This document shows, piece by piece, positions 42,883-51,644 of a stretch of 64,000 bases of DNA. Under the pieces are notes generated by a model, which ran no database searches, was not told the DNA's origin, and saw nothing but the letters and a program-made list of their open reading frames with translations. A program made the position numbers and the translations under genes. Source of the stretch: Methylosinus sp. H3A (lineage in GTDB: Bacteria > Pseudomonadota > Alphaproteobacteria > Rhizobiales > Beijerinckiaceae); contig NZ_JADNQW010000005.1 in assembly GCF_015709455.1 (NCBI RefSeq), positions 1,612,001-1,676,000 on the forward strand, read 5' to 3'. The stretch's first letter is position 1, and the number at the start of each line of letters is the position of its first letter.

Positions 42883-42958
42883 TGGTGCGGGAGGCGGATT
42901 TGAACCGCCGACCTCCTGGCCGTGGCGAGCCAGGCGAGCTGCCGCTGCTCTATCCCGC
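42883..42958 (-). tRNA. tRNA-like gene with abnormal anticodon loop
   Basis: Seventy-six bases, minus strand, with CCA encoded. The acceptor GCGGGA pairs with TCCCGC (6 pairs, one fewer than normal). The D arm GAGC/GCTC holds GG in its loop. The T arm GGCGG-TTCAAAT-CCGCC is perfect. The anticodon stem CCTGG/CCAGG closes a 10-base loop, CTCGCCACGG, or an 8-base loop if C-G pairs too. D and T arms resemble initiator tRNA-fMet. By alignment the anticodon would be CGC, or GCC if centred; I leave it open. It sits between two late structural genes. Confidence 0.55.
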
Positions 42959-42963
42959 GACAA

Positions 42964-43194
42964 TCACTCCGCGCGTCGAACCGTCAGATACGGGTCGCCC
43001 CCGATCTCCTCGAGCTGGCCGCGCGTGATCTGCGACAGGTCGATATCCTGCTCGATCGGCCCGAACTTGATCCCGCCGCGCCAGCGCCCGTCCTCGGGCC
43101 CGCGCACCTTGATGATCTCGCCGGCCTCGCCCGCGGGCAGCTGGCTCTCGTCGAGGGGCTCCTGCGCCCCTCCGCTCTTCGGAGCTTTCGCCAT
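42964..43194 (-). CDS. Mu gp35-like (FluMu N-terminal domain) protein
   Basis: A 76-residue protein starting MAKAPKSGGAQEPLDESQLP; the C-terminus IDLSQITRGQLEEIGGDPYL-TV matches the Mu gp35/FluMu small domain. GGAGGGG precedes ATG 43194. It directly follows the major capsid gene. Confidence 0.75.
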   Translation of the reverse strand: MAKAPKSGGAQEPLDESQLPAGEAGEIIKVRGPEDGRWRGGIKFGPIEQDIDLSQITRGQLEEIGGDPYLTVRRAE

Positions 43195-43205
43195 CGTCCC
43201 CTCCG

Positions 43206-44147
43206 TCAACCCAGCCACGGCGACATGAAGATGTCGACGATGTCGCGATCCGTGTTCTCGATCATGCCGATGCCGCTGGCGTTGATGACGCCGGGCGAGC
43301 CATCGACGGGCAGATACTGCGACTTGATGAGATCACGCGCCGTCTGCTCGAGCGTCGGGCCGCAGACGAGCAGTGTCGGCTTGACGCCGAGCGGGCGACC
43401 GTAGTCGGCCTTCAGATTGATCATCGCCTGGCGCGCGGCGCGGAAATTCGCGCGATTGAGCGGCTGCTTGGAGGCGTAGATGATCTGCCACAAGCCGAAG
43501 CCGACATTGCAACGGCCATCCGTGCCATAGACGAACTCGTTCGCCAGGAACACGCGGTCCGACTGGTTCGGGTCCGTCTTACTGACGAAGCCGAACGCCC
43601 GGCGCAGCTGATAGATGATCGGCATGAACCCCTGAGTCGTATCGATCAGGAACCACGGCGCCCCGGAGCCGGCCTGGACATTGGACACGAACGTATCGTT
43701 GCCGTTCTCATCCTTGACCGGGTGATTGGTGTCGAAGAAATTCTGGCCGTCGTAGCACGCCTGAGTGAAGCCCTTGCCGAGCAGCCCAAAGCAGAGCTCG
43801 TCGGGGAAAAGGGCCACGGAGCGGCCCAGTCGCGCGACGGCCGGCGAAAACAGGCCGTAGGTGTCGTCCTCGATCTGCTCGCGTTTCAGCGAGATCGTCG
43901 ACTCCCAGGTCTTGTTCCGGATCTGATAACCGTAGCTGTCGAGTGAGCCGATCACACGATCGCCGACCCATTCCCGGATGCGCGGCATCTGGCCGAGCCA
44001 GCCATAGTTGGAGGCCGAGGTGGTCGATTTCACCTCCATGGCGATCTTGTTCCACGTCGGCGTGACGGCCCCGAACGCATTGTTGAAAGTGAAATTGAAG
44101 CTCTGGAAAATCGCATCCAGAACCGACGGCGTAATGATCTCGGGCAT
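43206..44147 (-). CDS. Major capsid protein (Mu gpT-like)
   Basis: A 313-residue capsid protein. SFNFTFNNAFGAVTPTWNKI, SASNYGWLGQMPRIREWVGD, RNKTWESTISLKREQIEDDT and YDGQNFFDTNHPVKDENGND are diagnostic of the Mu gpT major head subunit family. TAGGAG precedes ATG 44147. Confidence 0.95.
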   Translation of the reverse strand: MPEIITPSVLDAIFQSFNFTFNNAFGAVTPTWNKIAMEVKSTTSASNYGWLGQMPRIREWVGDRVIGSLDSYGYQIRNKTWESTISLKREQIEDDTYGLFSPAVARLGRSVALFPDELCFGLLGKGFTQACYDGQNFFDTNHPVKDENGNDTFVSNVQAGSGAPWFLIDTTQGFMPIIYQLRRAFGFVSKTDPNQSDRVFLANEFVYGTDGRCNVGFGLWQIIYASKQPLNRANFRAARQAMINLKADYGRPLGVKPTLLVCGPTLEQTARDLIKSQYLPVDGSPGVINASGIGMIENTDRDIVDIFMSPWLG

Positions 44148-44176
44148 TGTCCGCTCCTAGAGAATGTGTGCGCCGG

Positions 44177-44596
44177 TCAGGCGAATTTCACCCAGACGCC
44201 GCTCGACTCGACGTCGAAGATCGTCCCGGCCTGCGGCTTGGCGCCGCTGTTGGAAGTCTTGGCGACGGTGTGATCGTCGCTCGCGTAGCAGGCGGCGCCG
44301 ACGTCGCCGATCGCGATCGGATCACTCGGGTCATTGTCCAGCAGGAATGTCCCGATTTTCGTCTTGACCTTCTTGTCGCCGGCGACGCCGAGGCGATTGT
44401 CGGCATTGCCTTCCGCCATGCCGACGATCTTCAGCGCATTGTTCGCCGCGCCCGGCGTCGCCACGGCATTGGCGCCGGAGCCGGAGAGCGCCACCATGCC
44501 GCCCTCCCAGCAGACGGTCGCCGCCGCCACCGGAAAGGCGCGCGTCGTCGTGGTCGCGCGCTCGCGAATGAGATGTCCCTTTTGCAGAGCGGCCAT
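44177..44596 (-). CDS. Head decoration-like protein
   Basis: A 139-residue protein. It begins MAALQKGHLIRERATTTTRA and has a small beta-rich fold (IVGMAEGNADNRLGVAGDKK). It lies between the protease/scaffold and capsid genes, where Mu-like phages encode a head fibre or decoration protein. AGGAGAG precedes the ATG. Confidence 0.75.
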   Translation of the reverse strand: MAALQKGHLIRERATTTTRAFPVAAATVCWEGGMVALSGSGANAVATPGAANNALKIVGMAEGNADNRLGVAGDKKVKTKIGTFLLDNDPSDPIAIGDVGAACYASDDHTVAKTSNSGAKPQAGTIFDVESSGVWVKFA

Positions 44597-44625
44597 GTCG
44601 AGGCTCTCCTGTCAGCTGTTGCGGG

Positions 44626-45120
44626 TCACGCCGTCTGGCCGGCGAGGAATTCGGCAAAGGCTTTCTCGTCGAGGCCCATGATGCGCGCAGTCGCCTTTTG
44701 ATCGGCGTTGAGCGCGACGCCGCCCGAGGGCTCCGTCTTGCCGATGTTGGACGGTGTGAAGACGCTCGGCTGAACACCGAGGAACTTCTCGAAATCGACG
44801 AGGCCAGTCTCGGTCGCGCAGAGCGAGAGGTAGAAATCCTTCGTCGCCGGGGCGATCTTGCCGTCCTTCACACCCTGGTCGACCAGCGCGCCCGCCTTGG
44901 TCTTGCGTTCGCCGTCGACACGCGCGTTGAGCGCGGTTTCGGCGGTCGTGGCGCGAGAGAGAACGGCGTCATAGTCCGCGCGCGGCACATAGACCGCGAG
45001 AGACGGCGTCGCCGTCTGCGCGGCGTTGAGCGACGTCTGCAGCCTGTCGAGCGCCGCCAGCACATCGGTGAGCGAAGCCGTCTCGGCGAGGCCGAGCTTC
45101 TTCAGCAGCTCCTTGTCCAT
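44626..45120 (-). CDS. Scaffold protein from internal start (Mu gpZ-like)
   Basis: In the frame of the protease gene, AGGAGG is followed five bases later by ATG 45120 (MDKELLKKLGLAETASLTDV). This would make a 164-residue scaffold sharing the protease's C-terminus, as Mu gpZ does with gpI. The ribosome binding site is stronger than most in the operon, supporting use. Confidence 0.7.
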   Translation of the reverse strand: MDKELLKKLGLAETASLTDVLAALDRLQTSLNAAQTATPSLAVYVPRADYDAVLSRATTAETALNARVDGERKTKAGALVDQGVKDGKIAPATKDFYLSLCATETGLVDFEKFLGVQPSVFTPSNIGKTEPSGGVALNADQKATARIMGLDEKAFAEFLAGQTA

Positions 45121-45630
45121 CATATCCTCCTGTCGCTGCGCGTTCAGCGCAGGCATGTCGAAATTGGGCCGGTTGGTGAGGCCAGCGCCGAGAATGGCGA
45201 CGACGGCGCCGGAGGCGTCGTGATGCAGCGCTGGCGAGAGGTAGCGATAGGATTTCCCGCGAAGAGCGGATGCGCCGGACGGCGTCCAATCGACGCGCGC
45301 CCATACGGCGCCGTCGCGCGCCTCCATCTGCTCGATCCAGCCGACGGCAGGGCTCTCCTCGCCCTTCGGCGCGCGCAGGAACTGCGCATGATTGATGTCG
45401 ATCGGCAGCTTCAGCCCGCGCGCCATGGAGGCGGCGGCCAACGCCGCCGCATCGGCGACGCGCCATTCGCGGCCATCCGAGCCGCGGAGGCGCGAGCCCG
45501 CCGGCGTCACCATCACCCAATCGGGAAGCGCCTCGCCCTCGAAATTGAGCGCGACGGCCTCGCCGATCGCCGGCGAGGCGGCGTCATGGCAGAGCGCGAT
45601 GAGAAGAGGGCTTGCGTCGGGGCTGAACAT
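44626..45630 (-). CDS. Head maturation protease with scaffold domain (Mu gpI-like)
   Basis: A 334-residue protein. Residues about 1-165 are the protease domain: WVMVTPAGSRLRGSDGREWR, LKLPIDINHAQFLRAPKGEE, PAVGWIEQMEARDGAVWARV, and GKSYRYLSPALHHDASGAVV. The C-terminal half is a coiled-coil scaffold (ATPSLAVYVPRADYDAVLSR...). An internal start at 45120 likely yields the free scaffold. The ATG at 45630 lies 38 bases below a late-promoter palindrome, matching the Mu PI promoter position. Confidence 0.9.
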   Translation of the reverse strand: MFSPDASPLLIALCHDAASPAIGEAVALNFEGEALPDWVMVTPAGSRLRGSDGREWRVADAAALAAASMARGLKLPIDINHAQFLRAPKGEESPAVGWIEQMEARDGAVWARVDWTPSGASALRGKSYRYLSPALHHDASGAVVAILGAGLTNRPNFDMPALNAQRQEDMMDKELLKKLGLAETASLTDVLAALDRLQTSLNAAQTATPSLAVYVPRADYDAVLSRATTAETALNARVDGERKTKAGALVDQGVKDGKIAPATKDFYLSLCATETGLVDFEKFLGVQPSVFTPSNIGKTEPSGGVALNADQKATARIMGLDEKAFAEFLAGQTA

Positions 45631-45667
45631 GCGGGCACTATGCCGCTGCGACGCGCAGACTTTAGCC

Positions 45668-45683
45668 GGAGACAGTTGTCTCC
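45668..45683 (-). promoter_or_regulatory. Late-activator palindrome copy 2 (head promoter)
   Basis: GGAGACAGTTGTCTCC, read on the minus strand as GGGAGACAACTGTCTCCGGC. It differs from copies 1 and 3 at one central base. It is the only conspicuous element in the 213-base gap 45631-45843. A possible -10 element, CATAGT, lies 25 bases downstream. Confidence 0.75.
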
Positions 45684-45843
45684 CTTGCGCACGCTCCCCT
45701 TCGAACGCAATCGCATCGTCGTCGCCCGTGATAGGCGGGCGTTGAAAGCCTATTTTAAGCCATGGGTGCGTTTTTCGCGCGGTCACGTCCGATCACAGCG
45801 ACTTGCGATGCGAGGCGCTCCACGGGCCGTTTCTGCGGCTCGC

Positions 45844-47007
45844 CTATTCCTCGCTCTCGAGCTTGTCGAGATAGACCGCCGAGCCGTCTCTCTCCACGCG
45901 CATCGTCAGCCGTCGCCACAGGCCGCCGATCTTCGCCTCCACGCTCCGCGCCAGCGCCTTGCCGCGATCGAGAATGGTCTGCGCCAGCCCATAGGCCTCC
46001 GGCGCGGCGCCGATGCGCGCGGCATCCCGCACGGAGAGGCGCAGCGTGTGCGAGCTCGCGCCAGCGGACTTCGCCTTGTCGGCCGGGATGGAGGCGAAGG
46101 GCAGAGAGATGTCGCCGCGCGCGATCATGTCGGGATCGGTCGACGTCGGATCGAAATTCACTCCGCCGGAGGCGATGTGGCGGAACAGCGAGGAGCCGAT
46201 GAGATCAGCCGAGGCGATGCGCCGCGCCGTCTCATCCATCGCGTCCAGCTTGCCGGCGATGAAGTCGGCGGCGTTGCGCTGGCGGAACTTGCCGGGGTTG
46301 TTGTTCCAGCCGGGGTCGATCCCGTTCGGCACGCGCGTGACTTCGCCCGTGCGCTTATTGGTGAAGACCGCGGAGCCGAAATCCTCCGGCCGATCGCCGA
46401 AGCGCGGACGGCCCTTCGCCTCATCCTCCGAGAGCTGGCGCACGCGGCACTGGCAGAGCCAGCCATTGGGCGGATAGTGATCGTCCCACCACGGATCTTC
46501 GACCTCGAGGATGGTCCCGACCCAGGCGAGATGCTCCTCGCGCTTATGCAGCGCGGTCGAGATCAGATATTCGAGATAGGGCAGCACGCGGCGCGTGCGC
46601 CATGTGCGCTCCCATTCGCCGGCGGCATAGGCCGTATTCACATTCGCCCAATAGATCGTCTGTAGCCGGCGGACCGAGCCGAGCTGCACTTCGACGGGTT
46701 TGCCCGTGAGCGGGTCGAGCTGCTGCGCCTTGCCCCACCAGCCCTTGGCTTTCAAAAGCGGTTCGAGGCCCTTTTTAAAATCGTCGTAATCCTGGCGGCC
46801 CTCTATCGCCTTTTGCAGCGCGCCATGGATATCGGCGAGCACGTCATAGCCGGCGCTCTTCGCCACGGTGAAGGCGTGCGCATGCTCGTCGAGCATCACG
46901 TCTTGCCAATGGAAGGACGGCTTCAGCGCCTTCTGGTCGAAGTAGCGGGTGACTTCGTTCGGCGGCTTCTTGAACGCCTCGAGCGCGAAAGGATCAGCGT
47001 CCGCCAT
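45844..47007 (-). CDS. Head morphogenesis protein (Mu gpF-like, SPP1 gp7 fold)
   Basis: A 387-residue minor head protein. RRLQTIYWANVNTAYAAGEW, with REEHLAWVGTILEVEDPWWD and NGWLCQCRVRQLSEDEAK, is the gp7/gpF core. It starts MADADPFALEAFKKPPNEVT at ATG 47007 and overlaps the portal 3' end by 14 bases. Confidence 0.92.
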   Translation of the reverse strand: MADADPFALEAFKKPPNEVTRYFDQKALKPSFHWQDVMLDEHAHAFTVAKSAGYDVLADIHGALQKAIEGRQDYDDFKKGLEPLLKAKGWWGKAQQLDPLTGKPVEVQLGSVRRLQTIYWANVNTAYAAGEWERTWRTRRVLPYLEYLISTALHKREEHLAWVGTILEVEDPWWDDHYPPNGWLCQCRVRQLSEDEAKGRPRFGDRPEDFGSAVFTNKRTGEVTRVPNGIDPGWNNNPGKFRQRNAADFIAGKLDAMDETARRIASADLIGSSLFRHIASGGVNFDPTSTDPDMIARGDISLPFASIPADKAKSAGASSHTLRLSVRDAARIGAAPEAYGLAQTILDRGKALARSVEAKIGGLWRRLTMRVERDGSAVYLDKLESEE

Positions 47008-48850
47008 TGGCGTTCCCCAGGCCGCGCGCCTTCATCTGCGCGATGGCAAGGCGATGAGCGAGCGCGTCCGTGTCAAGATCGCCGGCGAGCTCGGTGAGGC
47101 GCTGCTTGAACTCCTCGAAGCTGGAGGAGGCGTCGGCCGCCTCGAGAATGGAGGCGACGATCGGCTCCATCTGCGGCTCCCAGTCGGCCGCCTCCTCGGC
47201 GCCGATCGCGTCGACCTGGTCGAGGCCGACGGCTTCGGCATTGAGCGCGAGGCGCTCATTGCAGCCGCAGGCACAGCCCGGACGCGCTTTCATCATGCCT
47301 CGCGGGATGACGCCGGCCTCATACATTCGCGCCGCGAAGTCGTTCCCCTTGACCGGAATAGGAAGGGTCTTCTCGATCGCCGCAAACAATTCCTCGGCGT
47401 TATGCGCCGCGGCGACGGCTGGCGCCCCGGCGACCCATTCGAGGAAGTCTGTCTGGCTGTTCACCGCCTCGCGCAGCGCCTGCTTGGTGACCGGATCGGC
47501 TTTCTTTTCCGGCGCGGCGGCCTTTGGGGCTTCCAGAACCTTCTCGCCCTTGTCCGGCTGGCGCAGGCCGAGCTTGTCGCGCACCTCGGTCTGCGAGACC
47601 TCCAGCCCGAGCGGCACTAGCGTGCCGAGCGCCGTCGAGAGGACTGCGATGTCCTCGGGCTCGGCGACGGGGAATTTGAGCTTGGGCGCTCGCGCTCGAT
47701 CGCCGAAATTGACCTGGACGAAAGGCTTGATGAGATGTTCATTCAAGCTCGCCGCCAGCTGGCGCGCATCGGCCTTCAGAAGGTCGAGCCTGATTTGATT
47801 GTGAACCTTCGCCTGGGCGAGGCTACCGCCATTCTCGACCGTCATCGTCTGCCCGAGGATGGCCTTGGACAGCTGCTCGTCGACGAAGCGGCCGAGCCCT
47901 TCGAAAGGCGTCGTGCCGCCGGTGGAGCCCTTCGCCTCCAGGAACTCGATCAGCATGGACTCGGGGATGATCGCCGCCGCGTCCGAGGCGATGCTCATCA
48001 CCGCCTGCAGCAGCTTGCGGCGCTCATCGCCCGTCGCGCTCGGGTGATATTTGCCGACGCGGATCGGCATGCCGTAGACGTCGAGGAAGGAGGCCCAATC
48101 CTTCAAAGAGTAATTCTTGAAAAGGAAGCCCCATGCGCAAAAGCGGGCAAAGCCGCCGCGGATCGGTATTCCAGATTTCTGCTTGGGCTTGTGAACGACG
48201 AATTTGAACGGCGGCAGCTCGAGACCGTCGATCGTTCCCAGCTCCTGCAGCCTCACCTCGCTGCGGCTGATGTGGTCGAAGGTGAAATATTTCGGGTCTC
48301 GCCAGAGATATTTATACGGCCACCACAAGCCCTCGCGCTCATACCAGAGGATTTCGACGACGCTGTATCCCTTGCCGAGGCCGTCGAGCAAATCCTCGAA
48401 CATATCCGGTAGGGAGGCGTCCTCGAGCAGCTCCTCGACCGCCTCGACGATGCGGCTCTCGGACTTGGCCGCGGATTTCTCGTCGATCTCCGCCTCGATC
48501 TGAGCGAGCGTGCGTCGCCTCGTGCCGAGCACGGAGAAATAATGGAGGTCGCGTTCCTCCATCTCCTCAGCCAGCTCGAGAAATTGCCGATGATCGCCGC
48601 GCACGGCGCCGCGCAGCAGGCCCGCCAGCCGTTCCGGCGTAAGGCCGGAGGCGATGGATTGATCCCACAGCGTGCGCACGCCGATCAGCTCCGGCCGCGC
48701 CTCCTCCTCCGAGAGCTTGCGCCGCTCGGAGGGCGCGAGCGAATGACGGATCGGCTGGCCATCCGGCCCGAGCAGGCGCGTCGGGCCATGCATGCCGATG
48801 CGATCCTGCTCCGCCTCCAGCGCCTGGCGCGCGGTGAAATCGTCGACCAT
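46994..48850 (-). CDS. Portal protein (Mu gp29-like, DUF935)
   Basis: A 618-residue DUF935 portal. Key segments are RSHLAPSE-like start SLAPSERRKLSEEEA, LLRGAVRGDHRQFLELAEEM, DLHYFSVLGTRRRTLAQIE and GKGYSVVEILWYEREGLWW, then GMPIRVGKYHPSATGDERRK. A cysteine/His stretch near the C-terminus (KARPGCACGCNERLA) is an extra feature. The ATG at 48850 overlaps the terminase stop (TGATG). Confidence 0.92.
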   Translation of the reverse strand: MVDDFTARQALEAEQDRIGMHGPTRLLGPDGQPIRHSLAPSERRKLSEEEARPELIGVRTLWDQSIASGLTPERLAGLLRGAVRGDHRQFLELAEEMEERDLHYFSVLGTRRRTLAQIEAEIDEKSAAKSESRIVEAVEELLEDASLPDMFEDLLDGLGKGYSVVEILWYEREGLWWPYKYLWRDPKYFTFDHISRSEVRLQELGTIDGLELPPFKFVVHKPKQKSGIPIRGGFARFCAWGFLFKNYSLKDWASFLDVYGMPIRVGKYHPSATGDERRKLLQAVMSIASDAAAIIPESMLIEFLEAKGSTGGTTPFEGLGRFVDEQLSKAILGQTMTVENGGSLAQAKVHNQIRLDLLKADARQLAASLNEHLIKPFVQVNFGDRARAPKLKFPVAEPEDIAVLSTALGTLVPLGLEVSQTEVRDKLGLRQPDKGEKVLEAPKAAAPEKKADPVTKQALREAVNSQTDFLEWVAGAPAVAAAHNAEELFAAIEKTLPIPVKGNDFAARMYEAGVIPRGMMKARPGCACGCNERLALNAEAVGLDQVDAIGAEEAADWEPQMEPIVASILEAADASSSFEEFKQRLTELAGDLDTDALAHRLAIAQMKARGLGNANGGR

Positions 48851-50484
48851 CAATAGAGCCCTTCCTGCGGGAGCTTCATGTCCTCGGCGTCGGCCGTATC
48901 CTCGCCGCGGTTCGACTCGCGCAGCGTGCGGGCGCTCTCATAGTCGTAGAGCGCGATCAGCGCGCGCGTCGCCGCATAGGCGAGCATCAGCGCGACGGCC
49001 GCATCGCCGTGGCGGTTCTTCTGCTCGCCGGATTTGAGCGCCGGAATGAAAGGCACGCCGCCCTTCGTCTTCACCAGCCGCAGATCCGAGTGGATCTCCG
49101 AATCCGCCGGAATCTCGATCGCGTCATCCTCGAAGGCGGTTTTCACGGGCTGGGCGTTGTCGCGATACCAGGGGATGTTGAGCGCGACCGCCTCGGTGCG
49201 CTCGAGCCCATATTGCTGGACCGCGTATTCCGCGATCGACATGCCGAGGCCGGTCGCGTCGTGCTTGGAGGCAGAAAAGCGCGGCAGGCGATCGCAGATG
49301 TATTTGAGCACCTGCTTTTGCTGATCGAACGGAATGCGCCGCATCTCGACGACGAAGGGTGTGATGCGCCGCGTGGTGCGCGAGATGGCGAGCGGCCAGA
49401 GCACGGAGAGATCGCGCACGCGCCCATAGTCGCCGCCGAGGAAATGGCCGAGGTGCGAGTCGAGCGTGCGGAGGATCGGCAGCAGCTCGCGCTCGCACCA
49501 GTCGTTTATGTCGGCCTCGCGTAGATTTGCAGGCCAATAGGTGAAGCTCTCCGGCCGCTCCAGCCGCAGCACTGGGACGTCCTTGCGCGAGCGCGCCTCG
49601 ATCAGCGGCGCAAGCAGCCAGGCGCCGCCGCCCTCGGACGGGATGCAGAACAGCTCCTCGTCGGCCGCCTCGCCATAGAAGGCGACAATGTCGGAGCGCC
49701 ACTTCGCCTCTTTCTCGACGCTCCACTCCTCGCCCTTGACGAGGCAGACGCGCTCATAGAGGCCTTGCTTCAGCGCGTCGTCGAAGTCGATGCGCAAAAG
49801 CGCATAGGGCTTGCGGCTGCCGCGAATGTCGAGGATCAGCCGATTATAGGGATTGTCCGTGCCGTTGTGAGTCGAGATGATCAGAACCTTGCCGCCCCAG
49901 ATCAGCAGAGCGAGGGCCGCCTGCAGCACAGCGTCGAGATCGTCGTGGAAGGCCGCCTCATCGATGATCACATAGCCCTGACGCCCGCGCAGCGAACGCG
50001 GGCGGGAGGCGAGCGCGACGATCTCGAAGCCGGAGGCGAAACGGATCCGGAACGCCTGGATGAATTTGTCCGGCTCGCTCTCGAACAGGAAGTCCTCGAC
50101 GCCGGCGACGGTGACGGCCTTGACGAAGGAGCGCGCCCACATGGCGCAAGTGTCGATGAACTCGCGCGCCATATCGAGGTTGTAGCCGATATAGAGCGTA
50201 TCCATACCGCCGGCCGATTTTTCGGCGGCGGACGTCAGCACGGCGTCCGCGCCGGCCGCCCAGGTCACCCCCGTGCGTCGGCTCTTCTCGACGACGGTGA
50301 CTGCGTTTGTCGCCGTGGTGGCGAGCAGCTGCGACTGATAGGGGAGCAGCACAGCCGGCATGCCGCCGGCGGTCTCCAGTTTCTCGGGCGCCAGCGCCAG
50401 GCTGTCGAGGCGATGGCGCTTCCACTCCTCCTCGGTGATGAGGCGGGCGGACTGGATTTCTTCATAGGACGGGAGCGCGGTCAT
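48850..50484 (-). CDS. Terminase large subunit (Mu gp28-like)
   Basis: A 544-residue packaging motor. The Walker A-like region is VEKSRRTGVTWAAGADAVL; Walker B is YVIIDEAAFHDDLDAVL with ILIISTHNGTDNPYN-like coupling motif (VLIISTHNGTDNPYNRLILD). The nuclease domain contains FLGGDYGRVRDLSVLWPLA and HDATGLGMSIAEYAVQQYG. Overlaps the MT-A70 gene stop by ATGA. Confidence 0.93.
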   Translation of the reverse strand: MTALPSYEEIQSARLITEEEWKRHRLDSLALAPEKLETAGGMPAVLLPYQSQLLATTATNAVTVVEKSRRTGVTWAAGADAVLTSAAEKSAGGMDTLYIGYNLDMAREFIDTCAMWARSFVKAVTVAGVEDFLFESEPDKFIQAFRIRFASGFEIVALASRPRSLRGRQGYVIIDEAAFHDDLDAVLQAALALLIWGGKVLIISTHNGTDNPYNRLILDIRGSRKPYALLRIDFDDALKQGLYERVCLVKGEEWSVEKEAKWRSDIVAFYGEAADEELFCIPSEGGGAWLLAPLIEARSRKDVPVLRLERPESFTYWPANLREADINDWCERELLPILRTLDSHLGHFLGGDYGRVRDLSVLWPLAISRTTRRITPFVVEMRRIPFDQQKQVLKYICDRLPRFSASKHDATGLGMSIAEYAVQQYGLERTEAVALNIPWYRDNAQPVKTAFEDDAIEIPADSEIHSDLRLVKTKGGVPFIPALKSGEQKNRHGDAAVALMLAYAATRALIALYDYESARTLRESNRGEDTADAEDMKLPQEGLY

Positions 50485-51080
50485 TCCGCGGCCTCATCGA
50501 ACTTGGTGGCCTCGTCGCCCCAATTGCTCCAGCCGGGCCGCGTCTGCCGCGAGAACAGATCGAGCTTGCGCACGCCGGGGAACATGCGCTCGCATTTGGC
50601 GTAGATGTCCTCTGGCTTGCGCGAATGCTCGCGCAACGGCGCCTCGATCAGATTGCGCTCGCTGTGCGAGACGATGCGCGGCTCGCCGATCGCGCCCCAG
50701 AGATAGACCTCGAGCGTCGAGCGCTCCCAATAGCCGGTCCCGAAGGCCCATTTCTGTTTCTTGTTTCCGGGCTTGCCCCAATTCTTGCTGCGCTTGCCCC
50801 AGCCACCGTAGGTTTTGTATTCGAAGCCCCAATGCAGCATCAGATCGAACTGCATGGGCAACAGCGGCCCAGTCGTCCAGAGGCACATTGCGCAATTGGG
50901 CGCTGCGAGCCTCCAGACCGGGAGCGCGTAGAGCTGCTCGCGGGTCATGGTGCGATAGTGGCGGCTCGCGCTCTTGGCCTGCCCCTTATCGCTGCGCGTG
51001 GCGTAGCTCCACGCCGGATCGGCGAGGATCAGCCCGAAGCTCGACGGCTCCAGATTACCGAACGGCCAGTCCTCGCTCAC
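50481..51080 (-). CDS. MT-A70-family adenine methyltransferase
   Basis: A 199-residue MT-A70-type N6-adenine methyltransferase. Catalytic motif ILADPAWSY (DPAW in place of the usual DPPW), then SASRHYRTMTREQLYALPVW, LWTTGPLLPMQFDLMLHWGF, and the C-terminal REHSRKPEDIYAKCERMFPG with KLDLFSRQTRPGWSNWGDE. All family signatures are present. GTG start overlapping the small terminase stop. It sits between the two terminase genes. Confidence 0.9.
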   Translation of the reverse strand: MSEDWPFGNLEPSSFGLILADPAWSYATRSDKGQAKSASRHYRTMTREQLYALPVWRLAAPNCAMCLWTTGPLLPMQFDLMLHWGFEYKTYGGWGKRSKNWGKPGNKKQKWAFGTGYWERSTLEVYLWGAIGEPRIVSHSERNLIEAPLREHSRKPEDIYAKCERMFPGVRKLDLFSRQTRPGWSNWGDEATKFDEAAE

Positions 51081-51643
51081 GCCTCCCTCCGCACGCCGAG
51101 GATCTCTGCGCGCAGCGTGGCGACGGTCTCCTCGGTGAGGCCCTTGGCCTTGCCGACCTTGGCGACGGCCTCGCTGGCCTTCTTCTCGAAATCGGCGACG
51201 AGCTTCGTGCGCCGCTCTGCCGAGAGCTTCTGGCCCTGGATGGTGGCGAGATAGGCGCGCGCCATCTCCATGCTGTTCTTCGGCGTCAGCGCGCCGGGCT
51301 CGTCGTCGAGCAGCTCGGCGATCAGCATCTTGATCAGCTCGCCGAGCACAATATTCGATTCGTCGACGCGGTCCGGCGTGAACTGCGGGGCGATCCCCTC
51401 GAACAATGCGCGCCCCTCGGCGATCCTGCGCGCGGCATTGGCGAGGCGCATCGAGCGGCGATTGAAGGCGCTCTTGGAGATGAGCTCCAGGCCCTTGTCC
51501 GCGAGCCGGCCGTTGAGGTCGGACAAAATCTCCGCCTGCGTCCGCTGGCGCCTGTTTAGCTCGGCCATCGCCCAGGCGATGTCTTCCTGCGCTTCTTCGG
51601 GCAGCGTGTCGATCGAGGAGAGACGGCCGCGTCCCGTCGCCAT
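51077..51643 (-). CDS. Terminase small subunit-like (Mu gp27, DUF3486)
   Basis: A 188-residue DUF3486 protein: GRGRLSSIDTLPEEAQEDIA, then RRQRTQAEILSDLNGRLADK and SKSAFNRRSMRLANAARRI. DNA-binding packaging subunit by analogy with Mu. Confidence 0.9.
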   Translation of the reverse strand: MATGRGRLSSIDTLPEEAQEDIAWAMAELNRRQRTQAEILSDLNGRLADKGLELISKSAFNRRSMRLANAARRIAEGRALFEGIAPQFTPDRVDESNIVLGELIKMLIAELLDDEPGALTPKNSMEMARAYLATIQGQKLSAERRTKLVADFEKKASEAVAKVGKAKGLTEETVATLRAEILGVRREA

Positions 51644-51644
51644 G

